From: Guadua angustifolia | Taxonomy: Eukaryota; Streptophyta; Magnoliopsida; Poales; Poaceae | Assembly (NCBI GenBank): GCA_036346375.1 | Contig: CM070520.1 | Location: 16,689,791-16,753,790 of the forward strand | Reading direction: 5' to 3' | DNA length: 64,000 nucleotides | Shown here: positions 54,754-64,000 of the stretch, piece by piece | How the letters are laid out: each line of letters opens with the position of its first letter | How positions within the stretch are numbered: position 1 is the stretch's first letter | Program-made: the position numbers and the translations under genes | Notes under the pieces: model-generated | Seen by the model: only the letters and a program-made list of their open reading frames with translations | Databases searched by the model: none | What the model was told of the DNA's origin: nothing

Positions 54754-55735
54754 AAAAAATACATGCGATTCGAGATGAAAACTAGTGAGTCGCTAGATGA
54801 TTTCTTTGCAGTGAAGATAAATGACAAGTTTATATTTAAATATATGGTACTCGTTGAAAATTTGAAATATAACTTACTTTCTGTCTCATAAATGATTGAT
54901 GAAGATCTAGAAGTATATTTCAAGAAAAATGAATGCAAAGTTTTAAATGCTTCAGGTGATCTTGTGTTCAGGATTTTATGCTTTGGAAGAGTATTTAAAG
55001 CTGATTTTGATGTATCACTTTCTTCTAAGTATAGGTGTCTAATTACCAATATTTCTAAAGATTTATTCTTTTGGCACCATAGGCTTGGTCACGTTGGTTT
55101 TGACCATCTTACTCATGGTAGTGGTTTAGACCTCATACGTGGTATGCCTCAACTTAAAAGTGATAGCGATTTAGTGTGCTTTTCTTGTAGACATGGTAAG
55201 ATGATTGCAGGTTCACATCTACCTCTTACCATAATGATGACAAATGTGCCAGGACAACTACTACATCTTGACACGGTTGGACCTTCTCGAGTTTAATCTT
55301 TTGGAGGTAAATGGCACTAGCCCAAATGATGCAGGTACAGGTGCATATGTTCAGAGGGAGAGTATCTTTGGTCATGAGAACGATGATAATGTTGAGGATG
55401 AGGTATTGATTCCTACTGCACAACCAGCTGTCGCCCCTTTGGCACCTATCACTACATCACCTACCGCTGAGCATCCTCAAACTACAACATCATCTGTACA
55501 TGCTAAAAATGAAGAGTGAAAAGGAGAAATTTCTGATGTTATAGCTCCCTTACACATTCAGAGAAGGCATCCACCTGAATAGATGATTGGATATTTAAAT
55601 GAGCGAGTCACCTATCCAGGTTTATTCATTATGATACTCATGCTTATTCTGCTTTAGTTTCTTCTTTTGAACCCAAAGATATATCTCATGCATTGACTGA
55701 CGAATCTTGGATCAATGCTATTTTATAAAAATCTT
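54752..55735 (+). pseudogene. copia pol remnant (pre-integrase and linker)
   Basis: After GESLDDFF-type gag sequence a junction leads to LVENLKYNLLSVS, then from 54892 an open frame with MIDEDLEVYFKKNECKVL and the GAG-pre-integrase motif FFWHHRLGHVGFDHL, CFSCRHGKMIAGSHLP and PGQLLHLDTVGPSRV. The integrase core is deleted. The next frame (to 55519) and broken frames to about 55735 match the pre-RT linker (LNERVTY, ALTDESWINAI). It cannot be functional. Confidence 0.88.
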
Positions 55736-56906
55736 AAAGTGTTTCTATTGAAATTATAAAATATCTCAAAAAATTCAGTTTTTCAACAAATTTTCATCAA
55801 AGATGACTTTCTTAAGGGTTATTGGGCCAAATCCGGTCCTCAAAAGTCAAACTCTGGTCAAATTAGCTAACATTTCAGTGAGATTTGGCATGATCTCGTT
55901 GACATTTTGAATTTTACTGTAGTAGTTTGATTTTTTTTCAAATTTTTTTAACTTGCTAGGATTTTGGATCCCATCCCCAGCTAAAATCCGAAATCTTGGA
56001 TGTGATTTCTGAAATTTCACAGAATTGTGGAACCTTGCACGTGGGACAAGGCAATAGACAAAAATATTGGAGGTAAAGAATTAAATTTTATTTATTCCTC
56101 ATAAAAGACGAGAATGGTTGATCGCTACTTATGAATTCTATTGCGATTTGTTCAGCGCTTTGGAAGATGAATTAGATGCCTTATCTTTTAGCTTCTTTCA
56201 CATACTTAATGTGCTTGAACTGCCTCATGCTTACTGCATTGTTGATCAGTTATTCTTGCTTTACTTATGATGTCAAACTTTTTTTATAATATTTATAAAA
56301 AATTGTCAGAAAACTCGTGCCAAAGTCGTGGCGTTCCTGCATCGTGCCCGTCAACCCTATAACATATCGTGTCAGCACAAGCACAGACCTTCGAGATGTA
56401 CTATGTCGTGCCGTCCATCGTGCTCGGCTACTAGGCTCAGCACGACCTTGACAATCATGCCATGTTGGGCCGACGCGTGCACATACGTATCGTGCCACAT
56501 GCTAGCCTCAAAAAAGCCCAGCTCAATGCCCACATCTACGGGAAGTTTTGTGCCTGAAACAGTGAGGGGAGAGGAGCAGGGGAGGAGATAATTTTTGGTT
56601 TTTTATACATGTAGTTCTTGTTCGAATGAAATTATAAATAAATCATTTTTTTCTAATCATGGAAGGACTAGGAGGTGATACTTATCACATGTCCAATATA
56701 GATCACATGCCGCTACGTCGAAAAAGAACCTAATTTACAATTTTGTTTGAATAAAGACCAAACTTACAAAAAGAAATGGACCAAGCAACGAAAAAAAGCC
56801 AAAGCTGGAGGGGAGGCCTAACAATGGGAGGGCGGGACAGGGAGATGGGTGGGTTGGGTCTAATTTTGATAGGGGATCAGATGGCCGTGAGCTCGTGTCT
56901 ACCAGC
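55736..56906. other. No gene; hAT-like terminal fragment
   Basis: At 56290-56545, cgtgccgtccatcgtgctcgg and cagctcaatgcccacatcta resemble the subterminal and end sequences of the hAT element at 20261-22307. Only one end was recognised. The remainder is AT-rich without features. Confidence 0.35.
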
Positions 56907-57228
56907 TAGGGTTCACAATATCGAAATCATGATTTTCAAACAATATTTGGTTTTCGATTATCGGTAAAAACCAGTCGAAAATCGTCAAAAACAGAATGGT
57001 AAAGAAATCTATTTTTGGAAAAAATTTAAAAAGAAATCAAAAGTCGACCGACCATTTGAATGTTTCTTAAAGCCGATTTTTTAGCGACTTTCGCTCGATT
57101 TTCACCGATTATCAATTATTTACGTTGTATAAATTTTTTAAAATTTTAAATTAGACCGATGTCAAATACCGAGCCGGCTTGATATAGCCAATAATCACGA
57201 CAATCGAGCGAGGATATCGTGAACCCTG
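56907..57228. mobile_element. hAT-type MITE, 322 bp
   Basis: It begins TAGGGTTCACAATATCG and ends, reversed, CAGGGTTCACGATATCC. Flanks ctaccagc (56899-56906) and ctgccagc (57229-57236) are an 8-bp duplication with one change. It is non-coding and rich in aaatcg motifs. Confidence 0.85.
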
Positions 57229-57236
57229 CTGCCAGC

Positions 57237-58417
57237 GTTCGTGGCTGCGTGCTGTGAAAGTATCAAATATCTCGTGTTGGATCACCCGGCACGCTCTGAA
57301 ACGTCACCACCGATGGTTTGGCTTGCAGGAGGCTACGTTTTGCCGGCTGCTTTTTATGGGAGATGTCAAGTCATGGATGATGAGTAGATCGAAAGTTGAC
57401 GTGCCACCCTCTTACTGAGAGGTCTAGTCGAGAAAACAGGTTTTCTCTTTCTTTCTTTCTTTGAAACTCTAAGTAGAGATCAGAATTTATTCATCCGCTT
57501 GAGATACATTTATCTATGTCGGTAAAAAAAGTTAGGGATTACTTTTAAGTTTCAACTATATGCAAGCATAATTTGCATACAAAGCTGTTTTGGCAACAAT
57601 GTGCCGCCTGATCAGCTACCGAAGTTCAAACCCCCTGGAAAAGCCTGACTTACATACCGTTGAAACATTCGACTAGCCATAAATTCATATATATTAACCA
57701 CACCATTATTGAAGATATTGCAACTAAAACAACCTAGAGCATGCTAACATACGTTAACATTGTCTCCAATTTAAACTTTCACAAAACAAATACCATTATT
57801 AGGAAAGCACTGCTTGCATTTTGCACCTGAATAAAAAAATAGCTTAGAGAATTGAGGGCCCTGTTTATTTGCTCGAGTAAGATACAGCCAAAAGCTGGCA
57901 TCATTTGTGGTCGTCCATCTCGAAGCCATTGCAATTAGTATTATCAGTGCCCCACTAAAAATTCTGCATTTATAGGCTTCATCAGACCAAAAGTTGCAAG
58001 TAAACACCTGATAAACTAAACTGTGGTGACTAGCAATAAATTCATATATATTACATAAGTTTGATAACTCACACAACACAAGTTTAACAAGGGTATCAAA
58101 TTCATACACAAAATTCGACAATCACTAGCAAATTCATACACAAAATTCATACACAAAGTTCATGCACAAATTCGACAATCGACAAGCCTCAAGTTTAATA
58201 TAATTAACATTTCATACTTCTACATAAATCCATACGACCATAATAAGTTCGACATGCCGTACCATCAGTCATCAATCATCACTAGCAATTTCTTCTTCCT
58301 ACAATATATATATACATAATACAGTAGTCAGACAGATGCAAATAAAAAACAAGAATGCGATAGGAATAGGATCAATCAATGCAAATTATGTGCAACAATA
58401 AAAAGAGTGTAATACCT
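57237..58417. other. No recognised gene
   Basis: AT-rich. Short tandem-like phrases (acaaaattcatacacaaa) occur at 58110-58165. It may be the 3' side of the hAT element whose transposase starts further right, but no terminal repeat was found. Confidence 0.35.
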
Positions 58418-60602
58418 GAGTCATCATATTAGCAACAAGGGTATCAATAACCTCCAAATCACCAACGATGGATGCAACTTTATTCTTTCCGCCTGAAAAA
58501 TAAATAAAGCTATATTAGTAAAAAAACACCAACTTCATTAATACTAAAAACGACAAACTATTGAAGTTATCACCTTTTTTGGACGTAGCTACCCAATCTT
58601 TTTGTACAAATCAATGTTTCTACCATTTCAGGTTCTAGGCGACTACGAAATGGATCAATGACCCGGTCGCCAGCACTAAATGCAGATTCTGAAGCAATTG
58701 TTGACACTTGCATGGCCAATACATCACGAGCAACTTTGGAGAGAATAGGATATTCATACTGCTAACTCTTCCACCATAATAAAATATCAAATTTCTGATT
58801 GGATGATCTAGGAAGCTTCAAGGGTTGTTCTGCCATGTATTTTTCCAAGTCATTTGATTCAACTTGACCAATCCCATCATAGGTGTCATATAAGAAACTA
58901 TGAAGCTCACTATTTTCATCATCCATAAAGAGATCTACAATTGGCTCATCGCTACGAGTAGATGTACTAGTACTCTTTTCAGCACTAGATGCAGCGAAAA
59001 CATACACTTTATACACTTGCTTGACAACATTGATGAATTCTTCAATTTCAACTTTATACAACAGCTCACCATAAAACTTCTTCATGTAAAATTCTACCAT
59101 TTTTTTCTTGAACCTAGGATCAAGAAAGCTAGCTATAGCCAGAGCAATGTTTGACTTCTTCTAATACTTTTCGAACTTAGCACTCATAGATTGTGCCATC
59201 TCTCTAATAATGGTATCAGTGATAGCACACCACTCATAAATCAAAAGTTTAATATCACAAAAACTGTGGTAAAACAAATTTGCTGTTGGATATAAAGAAC
59301 CAGAGAATAGCTCAGTAACATCGTAGAATTTCTTCAAGCATTTACAAAGTGTTAATGCTTTATCCCATTCTGAATCAGAAGGAGCAATTTTTTCATACCT
59401 ATGTCGTTCCAAGCACAAAAGCCTCTCAAAAGCACTCCTGTAATATAAGGCATCCCTCAACATGGTATAGGTGGAATTCCACCTCGTAGCAACATCTAGT
59501 GAGAGACCCGTTGTTTTTAAACCACATTCAGATGCACACTGAATTCCTCCCAATCGTAATGGAGATCCCTTTATCGCAAGTACAAATGCTCTAATATTCG
59601 AATCATGGTGCAATTTCTCGCAAACCATCTCTAGCAACAAGATTTATTATATGATTGGCGATCTCACATGAAAAAATATACCATCACAGACTAGTAGACT
59701 ATGCTTTCTAAGTTCAGCAATAACATCTTTAACATGACTTCATTTGCGATGCATTGTCCAAACTTAGAGAAAATATTTTTTTCAATATACCATCTCATGA
59801 CACAATTAGTAAATGCTTCTGCATAAGTTAGCACCGGTATGCCGCCTTCTACATGCATGAATTTGATAATTCTCTTCTGAATTTGCCAACTATCATCAAT
59901 CCAATGCACAAAGGACACACATATATCCTTTGTTCTCGATTTGATGTCTACATGTCCATAGTTGCACTAAAGCGGCACTCAATGGTTTTAAAATATTCAT
60001 ACAATCTTTTTTTCTTCTAAAAAGAGGTCCATTAGATCTTTCCTAATTGTGATGCGGCTCTTGAGTGGAAAGCTAGGCCGAAGAGATTTGATGAAATCAA
60101 CAAAATATTCATGCTCCACAATATTAAAAGGATACTCATGCATGATTATTGCCAAATATAATTTTCTCAAGCTAGCTTCTTGATCATACCTATACGGTTC
60201 AATAATAGTGATGGTGCCTTCATGATTCTTTTCCACATTGAGCTGTTGCTGGCCTAGCTGGACATTATGTTTTTTCTTCAAATGGTTCCAAAAGCATGTT
60301 GTGCCATTGGTGGCCTCACATCTGGAATTGTATTTGTAATGGTTGCAATGTGCCTAGCGTTGAACAACCTTCTTGCCATCCTCCACAACTGTCTTTGTAG
60401 TCCTAGTGTAGTGGTCCCAGATAGCTGATGTGCTCTTCTTTTGCCTCTTTGCACAAGGTTGAGCATCCTTTAATGCATTAGCATTTGTACCTTGCCCTTC
60501 TGTGCCACTGTCAATGGAGGGTGGATGATCGGTAGGTGCTGCAGATGATACAACCACTCCGACACTTTGACTGACACTTGCACTTCCGCTTTCAGAAGCC
60601 AT
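58418..60602 (-). pseudogene. hAT-superfamily transposase (BED / DUF4413 / hATC), broken
   Basis: ATG at 60602 opens an N-terminal part with low-complexity Ser/Ala, then a BED-type region (SAIWDHYTRT; a stop at 60354-60356 replaces the first zinc Cys; then HCNHYKYNSRCEATNGTT and FWNHLKKKH). Next come IIMHEYPFNIVEHEYFVDFI, SFVHWIDDSWQIQKRIIKF, VATRWNSTYTMLRDALYY, FYDVTELFSGSLYPTANLF, FLDPRFKKKMVEFY, and the C-terminal dimerisation block FDILLWWKS, YPILSKVARDVLAMQVSTIA, SESAFSAGDRVIDPFRSRL. A short last exon (VASIVGDLEVIDTL) ends near 58418. Stops and frameshifts at several points make it non-functional. Confidence 0.9.
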
Positions 60603-60849
60603 TACTTGTTCTTCCTAGTTCATACAATTGTTGCATCATCATGCAATTCTGAATTTCTGATTGTGAAATCTAGTCATTTTCAACATGAATTCTAAGAATT
60701 TGCAATGGTTCACACGAGATAATACATCATAGCACTAATGGCTCATCATGAATTCTAAGAATAGCACTAATGGCTCAACATGAATTCTAAGAATTTGCAA
60801 TGGTTTACAGAGCCATAACTGAGGAAACACAGAAAAGAAGAGAATTGCT

Positions 60850-61210
60850 TTGCTTGGCTTTGTACCTGCAAAGGAGGAGGAGGACATGGCGGCAGATCCC
60901 GGGAGGAGGACGACACGGCGGCAGATCCCGGGAGGAGGCGGTGGATCCCGGAGGAGGAGGCGGGTCCCGGGAGGCGGGCGGCAAGGGTCCCGAAGGAGGA
61001 GGAGGCGGGTCCTGCATCAGGAGGAGGAGGAGGTGGCGGGTCCTGTGAGGAGGAGGCGGCGGTGGGTCCCTGAGAGGCGGCGGCGACGTCCCGGCCCGAG
61101 GAGGAGGAGGCATGCATGGTCCCGGGAGGAGGAGGCGGCGGCGAGTCCCTGGCCGGGAGGAGGAGGAGGTGGCGACGACGGGTCTCGAGAGCATGCGGTG
61201 GCGGCGGCAG
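60850..61210. repeat. GGAGGAGGCGGGTCCC minisatellite
   Basis: Irregular units of gaggaggcgg, gggtcccg and aggaggagg. Long open frames occur on both strands (Pro/Ser-rich or Arg/Gly-rich), as expected for such a repeat. It lies in the 5' region of the hAT element. Confidence 0.75.
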
Positions 61211-61539
61211 AGGCTCAAGCACTAGGGTTAGCTGTTGCGCTTGGCATTGGGCCGTGGAGAGCTTTCGGGTTGGGGAGGCAGAGAGGCTTGTCCTTGTTTT
61301 GTTCTTCGACGACCGGGGCGTGGGCGTGTGGCCACGTATTTTTGGCTTCGGATATCCGGTCGGATAGTATCCGATTACCGAATATCGAAGCTATTTGGTC
61401 GGATTTCACGGCTCTCGTATCCGCTACCGAATTCGGTACTAACTATCCGGTACCGTATCCGAATCCGGCCGGATACGGAATTTTTTCCCGGATACGGTTT
61501 TAATTGGGTTTAGTACTGGATCGGTCGGGATTAACCCGT

Positions 61540-61556
61540 ACTATTTTCACCCCTAC
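61540..61556 (-). mobile_element. probable right end of the hAT element
   Basis: Reading inward on the minus strand the sequence is TAGGGGTGAAAATAGTACGG followed by gggttaatcc, typical of plant hAT ends. Subterminal tatccgg/ccggata motifs fill 61350-61500. With the transposase it would define an element of more than 3 kb. The left end is missing. Confidence 0.6.
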
Positions 61557-61710
61557 TGACTCATATCTCCTATCTCTTTAATAACATGGTAAAAAGGTTC
61601 ACTTGTGCTGGACAATCAGTTTCGAAGGCTAAAACCTCAACCACTAGAAGATCATCAAAATAGGAATATTTTGTGCGGTTTGCAGCCAAGAACCTCCCTT
61701 CATTCCTCAA

Positions 61711-61938
61711 GGGTGTGTTTGGTTTGCAGGATGAGGTTGAATGGGATGGAATGATCATGTATCATTTGGTTCCATTGTTTTGGGTGAATGGAATGGCAAT
61801 CTATGGAGAATATTTCTCAAATTTGTATCACACCGTCTACGATGGGATAGTTCCATTCAAACAACCAAACACATAGATGATATTTTTTTAAAACCATCTC
61901 ATATATGTACCATCTAGTACAAACAACCAAACACACCT
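61711..61938. mobile_element. Tourist-type MITE, family 2 copy 2
   Basis: It begins GGGTGTGTTTGGTTTGC and ends CAACCAAACACACC. It is the reverse complement of the 38381-38612 copy over most of its length. The flanking TAA is clear on the right (ttaag) but changed to CAA on the left. Confidence 0.8.
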
Positions 61939-63281
61939 TAAGATTGTTCATGTGTCATACATCTTTTGATAGTATCAAGTGCCACACCAAGTCACCAACG
62001 TTTACTTTCACTCAACCCGCTGGAGGTTTTGAGTTTTGACTATGCCGCCTTCTTTATCAAATCAACGACATCCAATCTTATCAATGGTAACTTCATCGAG
62101 GGCACAAGTTCGATCACCAACTAACGGGAATTTTTTTAAAAAATGGACTTTCTTTTCATCAAATCATCAACTGATGCGTTGAAACCAGTACCGTACTGTG
62201 CAGCGTTCATTCTTGATCCAACGGCCGATATAGCCTCAAAGTCAGTGAATTGTTTCCCTCTTCCTATGCCGGGGCCCGGGGGATACAAACTACTGCAGCA
62301 AAAACATTGTAGTGAAGCTTTTATTCATTCCGAATCTGCAACGTTCATTCTTGATCCAATGGCTAATATTGCCTCAAAGTAAGTGAACTGTTTTTGCTGA
62401 AGGGTAAGTGTAACCCGTCGGGACAAGTCTGGGTTACACTTACCCTTAGGTAGACTGGAATATGTCACCATATATATCAGACACATGTCTATGATGTGTC
62501 AAACATTAAAATTATTTAATTTGACTATCTAATTGTCCAATACGTGTCAAGCGGCATATCAGTGTCAGATACCGATATGGCACCAAATCAACATGTCGAT
62601 GCTACAGAGGTTTAGCATAGTTGGAGACCTCAAATTCTCCTGATATTTCTATTTCAAAAGGATTGTGCATGAATCATTGTACAAAACTGACCTTTTATGA
62701 ATTTTCCTTTACATCCTCCCTCGGGGGGTAACTGCAAGAAGATGATATTTCCTCTCTTGTTCTTTTTTCCCAACATTTTCCAACTGTTTGTAGGTGTTAT
62801 TGGGGTTGATTCTGATTCCTTACAATTTATTCCAGTCATTGTGGTATCTGAAGTGATTCCGGGATCAGCTCTTGGAGACTTCATTTGTCCATGCCGATGC
62901 ATGTTACGAATGGTCTATTCAGACCATTTCGGACAATCTTCTTCCTGCTATCCATTTGATTTCTATGCTGTATTATTCATTGTGTTTTTTTTCTGGTGGG
63001 TCTGAATCCCTACAATTCTACAAGATATATCAGGCATGGAATCACAATATGGCAACAGAGCTATATATTAACTGTAACCTTTCAATTAGTTTCATAATTT
63101 ATCTCGCATTTGATTAGTGGCATATTTTTATATTGATTAATTATCGGTTAATTCATATTAGCATACTATCAACAGAAGTCCAAGGAGGTAAAAGCAATCC
63201 AGATGCTAGTATCCTAGCACATTCCATCATATTCACCCATTTGTGTTTAAAAATAGCTTTACTATTTTGTTTTGGCTGCAG
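61939..63281. other. No clear gene; direct repeat
   Basis: A duplicated phrase (cgttcattcttgatccaa.gg followed by .atagcctcaaagt.agtgaa) occurs at 62205-62255 and 62341-62390, with gtaagtgaac after the second copy looking like a splice donor. Other short frames have no family features. It may be degraded exons of the gene whose remnants follow. Confidence 0.35.
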
Positions 63282-63712
63282 GTAGAAAGGAATGCTGCTT
63301 CTCAGGCTCCAGAAGTAATTCTTAAGAGCTTGCATATATCACATACTATTATGCATTTTGATTTGGGTGCTCAGGCTGTGTGTAGCCAAAACGTGGAAAA
63401 CTGTAAAGGGTATATGTGTTAAGCATACTGTCAATTTGGGATAAATGTTTATGAAAAGATGAAGTGCAAGAACTGTTAAAAGGAACCTAGATGCTCAAAC
63501 TATATCTCATTTTTTGGAAGCTGATGCGAGTCTACTTCAAAGAATCAAGGTTTGCAGTACTGCAAAGTACTTCTCCTTAATTTTTTGGTATTATTCTCAT
63601 ATAGGAGGTTTCAAGTTATAACAAGCAGCATGCATATGGTACTTGTTAACTGAATGTATAATGTTGTATTATACTTCCTCAGATTGAGCATTTTGAGGAG
63701 CTTTTGAAGATA
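63282..63712 (+). pseudogene. exon remnants of an unidentified host gene
   Basis: Three exon-like pieces: VERNAASQAPEV after an acceptor ctgcag (63282 to about 63313), then about 63455-63549 giving EVQELLKG and, after a 1-nt loss, NLDAQTISHFLEADASLLQR with a donor at 63550, then IEHFEELLKI from 63683 after cttcctcag. The last is cut at 63712 by a Helitron-type end. The protein family was not recognised. Confidence 0.4.
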
Positions 63713-64000
63713 CTAGATATAGTAGCGTGCTATTGCACGCCGTACTGTGTGGACGTGAAAATAGGGGTGGAATATAGGTAAGGTAGTAAAGATGTATATA
63801 AGTGTTAAGGCAAGTATACCCACAAGTGAAGCATTGATTGTGTGGAGAAGGTGATTACGGTGCCCATAGGGTGACAGGCGTGATTAGCTCGGTGATAACT
63901 AAATATACCGAGGCCTCCGAGCCCAGCGCTATTATATAGCGTATATGTATAAATCAGATGAGTTAAGCCGCGATGTCACAAATAAAAAATCGACCCAAAT
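63713..64000 (-). mobile_element. Helitron-type 3' end, continues past the window
   Basis: On the minus strand a perfect 6-bp hairpin (GCGTGC-AATA-GCACGC) is followed by 8 bases and CTAG, then T, the Helitron 3' signature. It resembles the end at 41860. The body runs to the window edge. Confidence 0.65.

Larger units (their letters stand above)
51608..55735 (+). mobile_element. Ty1-copia element 2 (same family as 221-3922), degraded
   Basis: The LTR (51608-52941) is followed by a primer-binding site, gag start, and after an inserted solo LTR and a TA run, more gag, a protease-end/pre-integrase segment and a linker segment before RT. RT and the 3' LTR are absent. Family identity rests on matching LTR ends, gag (VPENNDVNETNQAHVEVN) and the stretch tgcgattcgagatgaaaac. 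Confidence 0.85.

Noticed and set aside
57771..58121. 116-codon minus-strand ORF
   Set aside because: AT-rich composition, no recognisable motif, and no flanking gene structure.
60767..61222. Pro/Ser-rich ORFs of about 140-150 codons
   Set aside because: Products of the GGC/GGTCCC minisatellite. Other frames on both strands are equally open.

Overview
The window reads as nuclear DNA of a grass (Poaceae). It has GT-AG introns, a plant DDX3/Ded1-type helicase gene, dense nests of grass-type transposons (Ty1-copia, L1-type LINE, CACTA, hAT, MULE, Tourist, Stowaway, Helitron), and a series of sites complementary to the miR2118 family, which in grasses marks non-coding 21-nt phasiRNA precursor loci. 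Nothing bacterial was seen. The species cannot be named from sequence alone.

Left half (about 1-38.7 kb): the backbone is a same-strand array of diverged copies of one non-coding unit. A copy has a TATA-like promoter, then usually about 100-150 nt downstream a miR2118-type site (core GGGATGCATCRGGAAATTTG), then a splice donor (GTAAGT), a short intron and a second exon. Sites lie at 4.30, 16.89, 22.65, 23.68, 30.40, 34.49 and 36.77 kb. An eroded copy lies at 37.99 kb and a promoter-only fragment at 17.6 kb. This looks like a tandem cluster of 21-PHAS loci and is the most interesting content of the window. Transposons have split it, and their target-site duplications (TSDs) are often still readable: an internally deleted copia (221-3922), a MULE (4453-6509, TSD ttggaatgg), a 6.65-kb LINE (8971-15620, 17-bp TSD), a copia pol fragment with a hAT inside it (17909-18736, TSD ctgatggg), a hAT with a CACTA inside it (20261-22307 / 20477-21816), a decayed autonomous-type CACTA (24521-30178), and several MITEs.

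Middle (38.9-43.1 kb): two Helitron-type 3' ends in opposite orientation bound a 3-kb block holding a CACTA end and a 41.3-41.8 kb minisatellite.

44.05-49.6 kb: the only convincing protein-coding host gene, a six-exon DEAD-box RNA helicase on the minus strand. All catalytic motifs are present. Exon 1 carries two compensating 1-nt frame changes, and intron 3 carries a hAT-like insertion.

Right part (49.7-64 kb): AT-rich repeats, a second copy of the same copia family (51608-55735) holding a perfect solo LTR (53284-54664, TSD ttgtg), a hAT MITE, a broken hAT transposase gene (about 58.4-60.6 kb, minus), Tourist MITEs, and exon remnants of an unidentified gene cut by a Helitron end at 63713.
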